A stretch of DNA of 64,000 bases from JADGHE01 sp035716025 (GTDB lineage Bacteria; Pseudomonadota; Alphaproteobacteria; Rhizobiales; Xanthobacteraceae): NCBI GenBank assembly GCA_035716025.1, contig DASTKH010000019.1, forward strand, positions 1 to 64,000, read 5' to 3'. Under the pieces are notes generated by a model, which saw only the letters and a list, made by a program, of their open reading frames with translations, made no database searches and was not told the origin of the DNA. A program made the position numbers and the translations under genes. Shown here piece after piece: positions 36,801 through 44,659 of the stretch (the first letter of the stretch is position 1; every line of letters starts with the position of its first letter).

Positions 36801-37995
36801 CCTGCTGTTCGGCGACAGTTCGGCGATTGTTCACTATCTGCGCTGGATCGGCTGGAACCTCGGCGAAGTCGAACAAACCGGCTCCAACTTCGGCACGAAC
36901 CAGCAGCACGACACTCCGTTTCTCTGCACGATCGGGCGCGGCACGATGGCCTCCGACGGCCTGTCCATGATCAACATGGACATGTCGGCGTCCGCCTTCC
37001 GCCTCGCGGAGACTCGCATCGGCGAGCGGAACTATCTCGGCAACGACATCCATTATCCGCCGCAGGGCCGCACCGGCGCGAACTGCCTGCTCGGCACGAA
37101 GGTGATGATCCCTATCGAAGGGCCGGTTCGGGAGAATGTCGGTCTGCTGGGCTCCCCCTGCTTCGAAATTCCCCGCATGGTCGAGCGGGATCAGAAGGTC
37201 AACGCCGCTTTGAGCGAGACGGAACGCCGCGCACGGCTGCGGCGCAAGAACCGCTACAATCTCACAACCGCACTCCTGTTTCTTCTCGCGCGCTGGTTCT
37301 TCCTATTCGTCACGCTCCTGGTGTCGCACGGAGCGCTCCTGGCCTATCCGGCCTTTGGCGTCTGGGCCTTGTTTGCGGCGAGCGCCGTCCTGTCGGTGGC
37401 CGCCATCGCCTATTTCGCGCTGCTCGAGCGGGCGAGCCTCCGGTTCGAGCGTCTCGAACCGAAGATGGTCTCGATTTATGAGCCGGATTTCTGGCGGCAC
37501 GAGCGTCACTGGAAGCTTTCCGACACGCCGATCGTCGGGCTGTTCGCCGGCACGCCGCTCAAGCCGCTCGTCGCCCGGCTGCTCGGAATGAAGGTCGGGC
37601 GGAAGGTGTATGACGGCGGCTGCTCGGTCACCGACCGCTCTCTTACCGAAGTGGGCGATTTCGCTAACCTGAACGAAGGCAGCGTGCTGCAGGCCCACTC
37701 GCTCGAGGAAGGCGTGTTCAAATCCGATTTTGTCCGCGTCGGCCGCGGCTGCACGCTCGGTTGCGGCGCGTTTGTGCACTATGGCGTCACGATGGGGGAC
37801 CGCGCCGTGGTGGACGCCGATTCCTTCGTCATGAAAGGCGAGATTCTCGACCCCCATTCGCGCTGGCGGGGTAACCCTGCGCGGCTCGTCCATAGCGACG
37901 TTGCGGCCGCGCCCGTGGTGCGCGATGCCATGGAGACCTCCGATCCCCCGAAACTTGCCGCCGACCCGTTCGTTCCGCGGATCGCGGCGGAGTGA
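33829..37995 (+). CDS. Pls/PosA-family nonribosomal peptide synthetase-like protein (adenylation, carrier, membrane and beta-helix domains)
   Basis: This 1388-residue protein has the architecture of the epsilon-poly-L-lysine synthetase group (terminal domain model TIGR02353). Residues about 50-540 are an adenylation domain: A3 at about 200 (YTSGTTGNPKG), A4 with Asp245 (FDFSVEEIW, the Asp that holds an alpha-amino group), A5 NSYGPTEATV near 331, A7 YRTGDL near 421, A8 near 445-460 and a probable catalytic Lys531. A carrier domain follows, with DDLGANSLLMARF and Ser589 for the phosphopantetheine arm. The rest alternates membrane segments (about 650-715, 885-960, 1155-1205) with hexapeptide beta-helix stretches (about 755-860, 1020-1110, 1250-1355). 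Pls uses such regions for peptide-bond formation without a condensation domain. No thioesterase is present. The substrate is predicted to be an amino acid; identity unknown. Confidence 0.92.
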   Translation: MQPRPLVQDATAEIRARSVASARPPQERQVLAGSEAQGAIRWRGGERLDHLFAGCCERFGTTDAVVTDDDVFTYAEIEARANQVARHLLTQGITAGDRIGLLFDKTVETYVAMLAVLKTNAAYVPLDPAFPVERLRFIAKDAGLKAFVTMAAFGDRLRALDLPLICLDSAARVIDAQPSGPLAEGEVPPPVDQVCYIIYTSGTTGNPKGVVIEHPSICNFVRVAADLYGFRPGDRVYQGMTIAFDFSVEEIWVPFLAGATLVPGRTGGVLVGEELADFLESRRVTCLCCCPTLLATIERDLPQIRMLLVGGEACPRNLVVRWYRPGRRILNSYGPTEATVTATLTELKPDRPVTIGKPLPSYTIVILDPGAERLARPGEQGEIGIAGIGLAAGYLNRDDLTAQKFIRDFLDLPDNPSRRIYRTGDLGRINEHGEVEYHGRIDTQVKIRGHRIELGEIESVLLDLPQVAQAAVATFEPEPGLVELVGYYAFKQGQSLPRTDILKALRERLPAYMVPAFLEELPFIPMLISNKADHKKLPRPKSGRVQGDRKLIAAASRDEIILSRALAEVLRVDQVSVEDHFFDDLGANSLLMARFCAKVRRHPGMAALSMRDIYQHPTVANLARHLAQSGVETALPTAPEPFHTPSSLAYYGCGVLQLLAVSVYALASLWFMAAGIAWIYAAADDLLALYLRGAAFSVVAFLTFSALPIAAKWLLIGRFKEERFPLWSLRYVRFWVVKTLVRTAPPAGFVGSPLFNVYLRLLGARIGRNVVIEARFPPVCTDLFSVGDDTILRKGTILPCYRAQGNFIHTGRIAIGAGCFVGEGSVLDINTAMGERTQLGHASSLQSGQRIPDGKRYHGSPALETASDYCPLDPLPVSRLQRALYGVLQLFTPLLVAAPLAMVAGVYWYDHVIGAFGDTDAAPLTAGLVALLALAAFGLFLGAIALELGAAVVVPRLCRPFLKVGKLYPLFGFHHGLQTLISTVSNSPFCNLLFGDSSAIVHYLRWIGWNLGEVEQTGSNFGTNQQHDTPFLCTIGRGTMASDGLSMINMDMSASAFRLAETRIGERNYLGNDIHYPPQGRTGANCLLGTKVMIPIEGPVRENVGLLGSPCFEIPRMVERDQKVNAALSETERRARLRRKNRYNLTTALLFLLARWFFLFVTLLVSHGALLAYPAFGVWALFAASAVLSVAAIAYFALLERASLRFERLEPKMVSIYEPDFWRHERHWKLSDTPIVGLFAGTPLKPLVARLLGMKVGRKVYDGGCSVTDRSLTEVGDFANLNEGSVLQAHSLEEGVFKSDFVRVGRGCTLGCGAFVHYGVTMGDRAVVDADSFVMKGEILDPHSRWRGNPARLVHSDVAAAPVVRDAMETSDPPKLAADPFVPRIAAE

Positions 37996-38011
37996 CACCG
38001 CGCGGAGGCCG

Positions 38012-38464
38012 ATGAGCGAGGACGTGAGACTTGCACCCGTGACGGCGTCCAACTGGCGCGCGGTCGTCAAGCTGAAGCTCGCGCCAAACCAGGAGAATTT
38101 CGTCGCCAGCAACGTCTATTCCCTCGCCGAGTCGAAGTTCGATCCCGGTGCGCGGCCGCGAGCGATCTATGCCGGAAAGCGTCTCGTGGGCTTCCTGATG
38201 TACGAGGTGCTGGGCAGTCCTCGCCGGCCGAAGGAGGCCTCGATCTACCGATTCATGATCGACCGCAGCCACCAGCGCAAAGGCTATGGACGCGCCGCGC
38301 TCGCCCGCGCGATCGAGGAAATCAGGGCGATCGAGGGCGTGAGCAAGATCGCGATCTGCTACGCGCCGGAGAACGCCGCTGCCCGGCACTTCTACACGCG
38401 CTTCGGCTTCGTCGAGACGGGCCGCGACGAGGATGGAGAGATCATCGCGGAGCTTCCGCTGTGA
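38012..38464 (+). CDS. GNAT-family N-acetyltransferase, BltD/polyamine type
   Basis: This 150-residue acetyltransferase starts 16 bases after the Pls-like gene, with GCGGAGG as ribosome-binding site. The N-terminal region QENFVASNVYSLAESKF and AIYAGKRLVGFLMY match the BltD/SpeG-like diamine or spermine acetyltransferases. The acetyl-CoA pyrophosphate loop reads RSHQRKGYGRAAL, and the C-terminal AARHFYTRFGFVETG completes the GNAT fold. In this operon it could acetylate the amine-bearing product or precursor of the synthetase, either for protection or maturation (inference). Its stop overlaps the GTG of the phosphopantetheinyl transferase. Confidence 0.9.
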   Translation: MSEDVRLAPVTASNWRAVVKLKLAPNQENFVASNVYSLAESKFDPGARPRAIYAGKRLVGFLMYEVLGSPRRPKEASIYRFMIDRSHQRKGYGRAALARAIEEIRAIEGVSKIAICYAPENAAARHFYTRFGFVETGRDEDGEIIAELPL

Positions 38465-39117
38465 CGCCGCTCGGGGCGGCGGCGGCCGACGAGGCGGTCG
38501 ACCCAGCGCTCGCGCGCGCGCTGCTCGGTTTTGCGCCGCCGGGTGTGCTCGTTGCGCATCGGCTGATCCTCTGCGGCGACGACGATACCCTCCTCCCGGA
38601 AGAGGCTGCGACGATGACCGTTGCGCAGCCCGCACGGCGCCGCGCGAGCGGCGCGGCACGTCTCATCGCGCGCGAACTTCTGTCCCGCCTCGGCTGCGCG
38701 CCCGGCCCCTTGCCGAAGACTGCGGCGGGCGCACCGCTCTGGCCGCGCGGGGTCGTCGGCTCCCTGGCGCATGACGATCGCGTTGCGCTTGCAGCCGTCG
38801 CGCGGCAGCGCGATGTCTCCGGGCTCGGCATTGACGTCGAGCCCGCCACGGCCTTGCCGGCCGAACTGCTCGATCTCGTCGCAACGCCGCGCGAGCAGCG
38901 ACGCCTCGGCGGCGACCTGCGGCAGGCGCGTCTCCTCTTTGCCGCCAAGGAGGCCGTCTACAAAGCCTTGCATCCGCGCGACGGTGTTTTCCTCGAGTTT
39001 CACGAAATCGAGGTCGACTTGGCTGCTGCCGAGGCTACGGTCCGCAGCGGCAGCACGTGCCGCTTGCGCTTCTGCCGCGCGGCGCATTTCGTGGCGCTTG
39101 CGCTTGTCGTTCCCTGA
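38461..39117 (+). CDS. 4'-phosphopantetheinyl transferase family protein
   Basis: This 218-residue protein transfers the phosphopantetheine arm from CoA to carrier-protein serines. The magnesium-binding motif is GLGIDVEP (Asp125, Glu127) and the second motif is FAAKEAVYKAL (Lys163, Glu164, Lys168). SLAHDD at 101-106 is the substrate-contacting segment (usually SxSHxx). These fit the EntD/Sfp superfamily. It starts with GTG overlapping the acetyltransferase stop (GTGA at 38461-38464). The obvious target is Ser589 of the Pls-like synthetase two genes upstream. Confidence 0.92.
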   Translation: MTPLGAAAADEAVDPALARALLGFAPPGVLVAHRLILCGDDDTLLPEEAATMTVAQPARRRASGAARLIARELLSRLGCAPGPLPKTAAGAPLWPRGVVGSLAHDDRVALAAVARQRDVSGLGIDVEPATALPAELLDLVATPREQRRLGGDLRQARLLFAAKEAVYKALHPRDGVFLEFHEIEVDLAAAEATVRSGSTCRLRFCRAAHFVALALVVP

Positions 39118-39218
39118 GGTCGGTGGGAAACGAAGCGTGAAGGGGCCCCCGAACCATCTGCGAAAAAACGCAGACGCGCACGCTTCCGGGAGACGGAAAC
39201 CCGAGCGTGCCGACGGAC

Positions 39219-39827
39219 CTAAGGCAGAACGAACACCTTCGCGCCGACCCTCACCCGCTCATAAAGATCGATGACATCCTCGTTGGTGAGGCGGAAACAG
39301 CCCGACGAGACGGCCTGCCCGATCGTCTCGGGCTCATTCGAACCGTGGATGCGGTAGAGCGTGGAGCCGAGATAAATGGCGCGGGCGCCGAGCGGATTCT
39401 CCGGCCCGCCTGGCATGTAGCGAGGCAGATCGGGCCGGCGCTTGAGCATTTGCGGCGGCGGCGTCCAGTCGGGCCATTCGCGCTTGGCCGAGACCGTCTT
39501 GACCCCCTGCCAACGGAAACCGTCCCGCCCGACCCCGATGCCATAGCGGATCGCCCGTCCGTCGCCGATCACGAAATAGAGGCGCCGCTCGCTGGTCCGG
39601 ATGATGATCGTGCCTGGCGCATAGTTTCCCGGAAAGCTCACGGTTTGCCGCGGAACGGGTCCGCTTCCGCCGAAACCGAAATAGCCGAGGGACCCGAGCC
39701 TGCCGTCCGGCGCGCCGCCGGTGAAGCGGCCCTCCGGATCCCAGCTCGGATTGGCCGAAGCCTGCGCCACAAGGCCGAACAGCAATCCGCCGATTGCCAT
39801 CGCCACCGCCAGACACCGATGCCGCAT
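39219..39827 (-). CDS. L,D-transpeptidase (YkuD domain), exported
   Basis: This 202-residue periplasmic enzyme cross-links peptidoglycan or attaches it to other components. The signal peptide is MRHRCLAVAMAIGGLLFGLV, cleaved near ASA-NPSWD. The YkuD domain begins at GTIIIRTSERRLYFVIGDG and contains the catalytic motif with His161 (YRIHGSNEP) and Cys177 (SSGCFRL). The ATG at 39827 is chosen because it directly precedes the signal; upstream in-frame starts add charged sequence. Alphaproteobacteria of this group usually carry many paralogues. Confidence 0.95.
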   Translation of the reverse strand: MRHRCLAVAMAIGGLLFGLVAQASANPSWDPEGRFTGGAPDGRLGSLGYFGFGGSGPVPRQTVSFPGNYAPGTIIIRTSERRLYFVIGDGRAIRYGIGVGRDGFRWQGVKTVSAKREWPDWTPPPQMLKRRPDLPRYMPGGPENPLGARAIYLGSTLYRIHGSNEPETIGQAVSSGCFRLTNEDVIDLYERVRVGAKVFVLP

Positions 39828-40061
39828 CGTCCCTCTCTCGCATGATCGACGCACCGCGTCCGGCGAGGAAGCGGCACCAAGCGAGAAAGGCCACAAATCG
39901 GGGCGTGCGACAACCGCGGGATCCATCTCACAACCGTTGCGCGCCCGCGGTTTTCAGTAAGTGTTGCGGAGGCGCCACGCGCGCGGCCGGGACCGATCGG
40001 CCCCGGGTCCGGGTCGGGGCAAAGAAACCAAGGAAGCGAGAACCGAGCGCGGTAAAGGACA

Positions 40062-40136
40062 TGGTGGGCGCTGTAGGGATTGAACCTACGACCTCTCCCG
40101 TGTGAAGGGAACGCTCTCCCGCTGAGCTAAGCGCCC
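40062..40136 (-). tRNA. tRNA-Val (anticodon CAC), CCA encoded
   Basis: Read on the minus strand, the gene starts GGGCGCTTAGCTCAGCGGG and ends AGCGCCC-A-CCA. The acceptor stem pairs GGGCGCT with AGCGCCC. The anticodon arm is TTCCC-TTCACAC-GGGAG, giving anticodon CAC (reads GUG, valine). The T arm GTAGG-TTCAATC-CCTAC is perfect. The CCA end is encoded. Confidence 0.95.
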
Positions 40137-40328
40137 GTCTCGCACCGGCCTCCGTCGATAACGCACCGGCGCGGCCCACCCGCTCTGCGGAGCATGCGGG
40201 TCGCCTGAAGGCGCGCGGTTGCCGGATGCGCTCTCCGCGGTCGGTGCCGATGCGCTTTACGACCGCGGGGCATTTAATGAACGGCTCGCGGTGGTGTCAA
40301 GAAAACGGAAGACGCGCATCGCGTAAGC

Positions 40329-40898
40329 TTATGGGCGCCCGGCGGGCTGGATCGGCGTGATCGTCGCGCCGGGCGGCGGTTGAACCGTCGAGGGCAGGAA
40401 GCGCGGGCCGGCGGGCTGGGGCGCCGCGACGGGCGGCGGCGCGGCCTGGGGAGCGGCAACCGTAGGCGGCGGGGCCGGCGCCGCCGCGGCCACCGGCGCC
40501 TGCTTTGCAGGAGCGGCCCGGCGGCGGACCGGCTTGCGCTGCCGCGGCGGCGGCGGAGCCGGCTCGAGCACGACCGCCACCGGATTGGGATCGAACTGCA
40601 CGTTTGCCACCGCGTTCGGATCGAAACGCGGGTCGCCGGGTACCCGCACGTGGACACGCGCCGTCTGCGGAACATGGCCCTCGAGGGTGAAATTCACGTC
40701 GAAGTCGCCGCGCGCTTCCACCGCCAGCGTGCAGGGCGTGCGGCACGACTGGCCTGCGGACACGCGCGCCTCCGCGCCCGAAGGTTCGCTCTCGACCCGC
40801 AGTTCGGCGACATAGCCGCCGACATCGAGCGTCGGAACCCAGGACGCGCAGCCGCTGAGTGCAGCCGCACACACGGCGACCAGAAAAACGCGAGCCAT
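40329..40898 (-). CDS. PEGA-domain lipoprotein with Pro/Ala-rich tail
   Basis: This 189-residue protein begins with a lipoprotein signal (VFLVAVCAAALSGCAS) with lipobox Cys17. Residues about 35-110 (LRVESEPSGAEARVSAGQSC, RTPCTLAVEARGDFDVNFTL) form a PEGA domain, usually found in surface-associated proteins. From about 110 the sequence is a Pro/Ala-rich, Arg/Lys-containing linker that could cross the peptidoglycan layer. It should sit in the periplasmic face of a membrane. Function unknown. GTG/ATG alternatives give no better signal. Confidence 0.85.
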   Translation of the reverse strand: MARVFLVAVCAAALSGCASWVPTLDVGGYVAELRVESEPSGAEARVSAGQSCRTPCTLAVEARGDFDVNFTLEGHVPQTARVHVRVPGDPRFDPNAVANVQFDPNPVAVVLEPAPPPPRQRKPVRRRAAPAKQAPVAAAAPAPPPTVAAPQAAPPPVAAPQPAGPRFLPSTVQPPPGATITPIQPAGRP

Positions 40899-40982
40899 TC
40901 ATTGCCCCCCGCGCGCCGCGGCATGCGACGGCAGCAGCGTAAGCTTAAGAGCGGTCCTGGAGTCGCGCAACCGGCCGGCGCC

Positions 40983-41210
40983 TCAAGCCGACTTGCGGAT
41001 GCGGAAAACGTAGAGCGAATCCCGCTGTTCCTGGCTCGCCAGCACGTGCGCGGTCTGATTGACGAAATTCGGGATGTCGATGACGGTGAGCGGATCCGTG
41101 CACTCGAGCACCAAGGTCGCCCCGGGGGGAAGCGTCCGCAGCGCCTTCTTCGCCCGCAGCACGGGCAGCGGGCACCGCAAGCCCCGAAGATCGAGCACCG
41201 TTTCGTTCAT
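40983..41210 (-). CDS. TusA-like sulfurtransferase
   Basis: This 75-residue TusA-family protein carries the CPxP signature with catalytic Cys13 (LRGLRCPLPVLRAKKAL). The remaining strand pattern (TLVLECTDPLTVIDIPNFV) is typical. TusA proteins pass persulfide sulfur to tRNA thiolation, molybdenum cofactor or dissimilatory pathways. It is divergent from an FAD oxidoreductase gene 165 bases away, and moaD/moaE lie 15 kb further on. Which sulfur pathway it serves cannot be read from sequence. Confidence 0.93.
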   Translation of the reverse strand: MNETVLDLRGLRCPLPVLRAKKALRTLPPGATLVLECTDPLTVIDIPNFVNQTAHVLASQEQRDSLYVFRIRKSA

Positions 41211-41375
41211 CGCCGGCCTTCTGCCGAAACTGTCACGGCCACCCTATAGCAAAGTTCAGCCCACCCCGCAGGCTCCGCTATAGTGGCGTGGGACCGCCCC
41301 CATGACCTGCGCTGCAAACGGCACGAGAGACAAATCCCGGATCTGCAGTCGCTGCGCGACCGGGTGCGCGGCGCC

Positions 41376-42551
41376 ATGACGCCCGGTGCCGGCGCGCACA
41401 AGACGGAGATCGTTCTCGTCGGCGGGGGGCATGCGCATCTCTATGTGCTGCGCGACTTCGCGCTCGCCCCGCCAGCCGGCGTACGCCTCACGCTCGTGAG
41501 CCGCGAGCGCGCGGCGACCTATTCCGGCATGCTCCCCGGCGTCATCGCCGGGCTTTACCGCCGCGAGGAAGCACAGATTGATCTCGGCTGCCTCGCGGCC
41601 GCCGCGGATGCGCGGCTGATCGAAGGGGAAGCGGTCGGGCTTGACCGGGTCGGCAAACGCGTGGTGCTCGCAGGGGCCCCGGCCGTTGCCTATGACATCG
41701 TTTCGCTCGACGTCGGCCTTGCGCCGGCCCTCGATGCGATCGAGGGCGCGGCCGCGCACGGCATCGCCGCAAAGCCGATCGGCACGCTCATCGAAAGGCT
41801 CGATGGCTTGTGGGAAGCCTGCCGCCGCGGCGAAGGACAGCGCCGCATCGCCGTCGTGGGGGGCGGCGCCGGCGGGGTCGAGCTCATGCTTTCGCTTCGG
41901 GCGCGTCTTCTCGCCGAAACCGGACCCGAAATGGCGAAAGACTTTTCGTTCACGCTGATTGCCGGCGACGGCCTGCTGCCGACGCATCACCGCCGCGTCG
42001 GGACCATATTTCGTCGCATTTTCCGCGCGCGCGGCATCCACCTTGTCGAGCATCGGAGAGCCTTGCAGCTGACGGGCGATGCCGTTCTGCTGGACGACGG
42101 GACTTTGCTTGGCGCCGACGCGGTCGTGATCGCGACCGGGGGCGCCGCACCGGGCTGGTTCGGGGGGACGGGCCTTGCGCGCGACGCCAAGGGCTTTCTC
42201 GCGGTTCTACCGACCCTGCAGGTGATGAACGATCCTGACGTCTTCGCCGCGGGTGACTGCGCCGCGCTGATCGAGACGCCGCGGGAGAAAGCCGGCGTCT
42301 ATGCCGTCCGCGCAGGGGCGCCGCTTGCAAGAAACTTGCGGGCCCGCGCGCGGGGCGAAGCGCCCGCCCCTTGGCGCCCCCAGAGCGGACACCTCGCCCT
42401 CATCTCGACTGGGCAACGCCACGCCGTGGCCTCGCGGGGGCCCGTCGTGATCGAAGGCGCCTGGGTGTGGCGCATGAAGGATTGGATCGACCGGCGCTGG
42501 GTACGGCGCTTTCAGGCGCTGCAACGGCCGGCGGCGCCCCGCGCGCTTTGA
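41376..42551 (+). CDS. FAD-dependent pyridine nucleotide-disulfide-type oxidoreductase (SelD-associated type)
   Basis: This 391-residue two-dinucleotide-fold enzyme has the FAD-binding motif EIVLVGGGHAHLYVLRDF at its start, the second fold RRIAVVGGGAGGVELMLSL near 155, and the FAD-contacting DPDVFAAGDCAALIETPR near 285. GGGHAH instead of the usual GxGxxG is characteristic of the subfamily found as an N-terminal fusion to selenide,water dikinase (TIGR03169). Here it stands alone. The ATG at 41376 is preferred; a GTG at 41283 would give an extension unlike the family. A related NDH-2-like role is an alternative. Confidence 0.85.
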   Translation: MTPGAGAHKTEIVLVGGGHAHLYVLRDFALAPPAGVRLTLVSRERAATYSGMLPGVIAGLYRREEAQIDLGCLAAAADARLIEGEAVGLDRVGKRVVLAGAPAVAYDIVSLDVGLAPALDAIEGAAAHGIAAKPIGTLIERLDGLWEACRRGEGQRRIAVVGGGAGGVELMLSLRARLLAETGPEMAKDFSFTLIAGDGLLPTHHRRVGTIFRRIFRARGIHLVEHRRALQLTGDAVLLDDGTLLGADAVVIATGGAAPGWFGGTGLARDAKGFLAVLPTLQVMNDPDVFAAGDCAALIETPREKAGVYAVRAGAPLARNLRARARGEAPAPWRPQSGHLALISTGQRHAVASRGPVVIEGAWVWRMKDWIDRRWVRRFQALQRPAAPRAL

Positions 42552-42563
42552 GCGCTTTCGCAT

Positions 42564-43010
42564 CTACCACCGCTCGGAGACCGGCGCCCCGAGGAGGATC
42601 TCGGCCAGGCGCGCATGCGTGGCGCGCGTCGTGCCGGCCGGCAGGCCCTCGAGCGGGAAAAAGCCGCTTTCCGCGATTTCTGCGCTGCGGCGCTGCCCTT
42701 CGCGTTGGCGAAACGATCGGACCACGAACAGGGCGACGTGGTCTCGGCGGGAGTAGCGCGGATGAAAATAGAGGCCGTGCAGCGCGGGGGCGCCGACGAG
42801 TTCGATGGCGCCCTCCTCGAGCAGCTCGCGCGCGAGCGCGGAGCCGAAGCTTTCGCCGCGCTCCACCCCGCCGCCTGGGAACTGCCAGCCGGGGGCATAG
42901 CGATGCCGGACGAGGAAGACCCGCCCGTCCTGGGACAGCACGGCCCCACGAACGCCGAGCGTGAGGGCGCACGCAAACCGATCACGCAAGGCGGCGAGGA
43001 AGACCGGCAC
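42564..43010 (-). CDS. Nudix hydrolase
   Basis: This 148-residue protein contains a complete Nudix box, GGGVERGESFGSALARELLE followed by EGAIEL, with the REXXEE metal ligands conserved. It hydrolyses a nucleoside-diphosphate-linked compound; the exact substrate is unknown. The predicted start is GTG at 43010. It converges with the FAD oxidoreductase gene, only 12 bases apart. Confidence 0.92.
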   Translation of the reverse strand: MPVFLAALRDRFACALTLGVRGAVLSQDGRVFLVRHRYAPGWQFPGGGVERGESFGSALARELLEEGAIELVGAPALHGLYFHPRYSRRDHVALFVVRSFRQREGQRRSAEIAESGFFPLEGLPAGTTRATHARLAEILLGAPVSERW

Positions 43011-43051
43011 GGGGGGTTCCTACTTGGTAACCCTTCGGTGAAGGCCGCGGG

Positions 43052-43657
43052 TTAGGCTGATCGCGCCTGCCTGACGCGCGGTGGCCTGGACCAACTTTCG
43101 GCAAGCTCAGCAACTTCGTCGGCCAGCCACTTTGTGGGCACGTCGTTTGGATCGAAGTCTTCTGCGATCCATTCCGTGAGTTCGGCGTGGCGCGCATGCT
43201 TCGGATCGGCGATCGCCTCCAGGAACTCGGCATAGCCCCAGGGCCCGCCGACGTCCTCGGGAGGACAACGTCCGACCGCTTCGGTCAGGCGCGGATAGGC
43301 TACGCCGGGTAGCGGATCGGCGAGGCGCTCGATTCTGACCGAGTGCTTCCATCCATCGCCAAAATCGTAGAGGTAGGTGAGCTTCTTGGTCTCGGCGTGC
43401 TTGATCACGCGCCCGAGCCGCGCCTTGCGAGCGTCGAGGACGTCGTTCGGCAACGGATCGTCGTCATAAGGCGTGCTCCACCCGACATCGCCGGCGCGGA
43501 TCTCATAGAGATGACTGTTGGTCCAGCCCATGGCGGCCTGGATGACGAGGTGCAGGCGATCGAGCCGGATGTCGAACGGCACCTCGACGCGGCGCAGAAC
43601 CGGCGGCTTCACCTGATCGAGCGTGATCTTCAGGACGGCGATGGTGGTGCTGCTCAT
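43052..43657 (-). CDS. Plasmid pRiA4b ORF-3-like family protein
   Basis: This 201-residue protein begins VLKITLDQVKPPVLRRVEVP and has IQAAMGWTNSHLYEIRAGD and LYDFGDGWKHSVRIE, the conserved core of the pRiA4b ORF-3 family. Those genes are common on rhizobial plasmids and beside IS66-type elements. No enzymatic function is established that I know of. It sits directly downstream of a broken IS66 tnpC and on the same strand, so it was probably brought in, or left behind, with the element. Confidence 0.9.
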   Translation of the reverse strand: MSSTTIAVLKITLDQVKPPVLRRVEVPFDIRLDRLHLVIQAAMGWTNSHLYEIRAGDVGWSTPYDDDPLPNDVLDARKARLGRVIKHAETKKLTYLYDFGDGWKHSVRIERLADPLPGVAYPRLTEAVGRCPPEDVGGPWGYAEFLEAIADPKHARHAELTEWIAEDFDPNDVPTKWLADEVAELAESWSRPPRVRQARSA

Positions 43658-43666
43658 GCCGCCACT

Positions 43667-44245
43667 TTACGGCACTCCTTCTCGGCCGCCCAGTGCCAGG
43701 GCAGCAGGGCAGCACGTGGAACGGCGCCGGCTGCTGGGTGATCTTCTCGCAGTCCCGGCAGGTGAACTTCTCGCGCACGGACTGCACCACCTTCCATTGC
43801 CGCGGCACCACCTCCAGCGTCTCCGTGACGTCCTCGCCGAGCTCGGCCAGTCTGGTGGAGCCGCAGCACGCGCAGGCGCCCGGCCCGGCAGCACGACGCG
43901 CTCGCGTGGTAGATGGGCCGGGAACGGCTTGCGTGCCGGCCTGCGACGGGTGAAGCCGCGCACCGTCGTGGTTGCCGCCGCCTTCTGGGCCGCAACCTCG
44001 TCCTCGGTGGCGTCGGCCTCCAGCTCCTCGAGCTGCAGCTCCATCTGGTCGAGCAGCCGCGCCTTGCGCTCGCTGCGCTGGCCATAGAGCTCACGCCGCA
44101 GCTTCTCGATGGCGAGCCGCGGATGGGCGATCAACGCGTCCTTGCCCGACCCCTCCGCCCGCGCCTGCGCCAGCTCGGCGTCGCGCGTGCGCAGCAGCGG
44201 CTTCAGCGTCTCGATGTCGTCCGGAAGGGACTCATCGTCGCTCAC
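43667..44245 (-). pseudogene. tnpC: IS66-family transposase TnpC, frameshifted and truncated
   Basis: The N-terminal part is intact: DDIETLKPLLRTRDAELAQA, IEKLRRELYGQRSERKARLL and a coiled-coil acidic stretch, as in IS66 TnpC. Near 43885 a single-base shift occurs. After it the true sequence continues in another frame as ACACCGSTRLAELGEDVTET and then WKVVQSVREKFTCRDCEKIT, which is the TnpC zinc-finger-like region. Similarity stops around 43700, before the catalytic DDE domain, so roughly 300 residues are missing. The gene cannot encode an active transposase. Confidence 0.85.
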
Positions 44246-44308
44246 GCACTGATGGAATCACAAGCTGCCGAGCTTGTGAGCCCCATGGACTGATTCACAA
44301 TGCCGCGC

Positions 44309-44659
44309 TCAGCCAGCCGCTTCCGGCCGCCAGGTCTTCTGCGGCAGTCGCCAGTCGACGCCTTCGAGCAGGTAGCCGAGCTGCGCCGGCGTGATCGTCA
44401 CCGCGCCGTCGGCGCAAGACGGCCAGATGAAGCGGCCGCGCTCCAGCCGCTTGGCGAACAGGCACATGCCCTGGCCGTCATGCCACAGCACCTTGATCAG
44501 CCCGCCGCGCCGGCCGCGGAACACCAACAGGTGGCCATTGTGCGGTTCGCGTTTGAGCGTCTCCTGCACCAGCAGCGCCAAGCCGTCGAAGCCCTTGCGC
44601 ATATCCGTGTGGCCGGTCGCCAGCCACACCCGCGCGCCGCTCGGGAGCGGCATCGTCAT
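44309..44659 (-). CDS. tnpB: IS66-family accessory protein TnpB (IS66 Orf2-like)
   Basis: This 116-residue protein begins SGARVWLATGHTDMRKGFDG and contains LVFRGRRGGLIKVLWHDGQG and CLFAKRLERGRFIWP, the well-known IS66 Orf2 sequence. It is full length. The ATG at 44659 overlaps the reconstructed tnpA stop (44656-44658). The adjacent tnpA and tnpC are damaged, so this gene is probably a passenger remnant. Confidence 0.93.
   Translation of the reverse strand: MTMPLPSGARVWLATGHTDMRKGFDGLALLVQETLKREPHNGHLLVFRGRRGGLIKVLWHDGQGMCLFAKRLERGRFIWPSCADGAVTITPAQLGYLLEGVDWRLPQKTWRPEAAG

Noticed and set aside
40062..40136. tRNA-Val considered as integration site of the 43-48.5 kb accessory patch
   Set aside because: The patch begins about 3 kb away, core-like genes lie between, no integrase is present, and I found no repeat of the tRNA 3' end at the patch borders.
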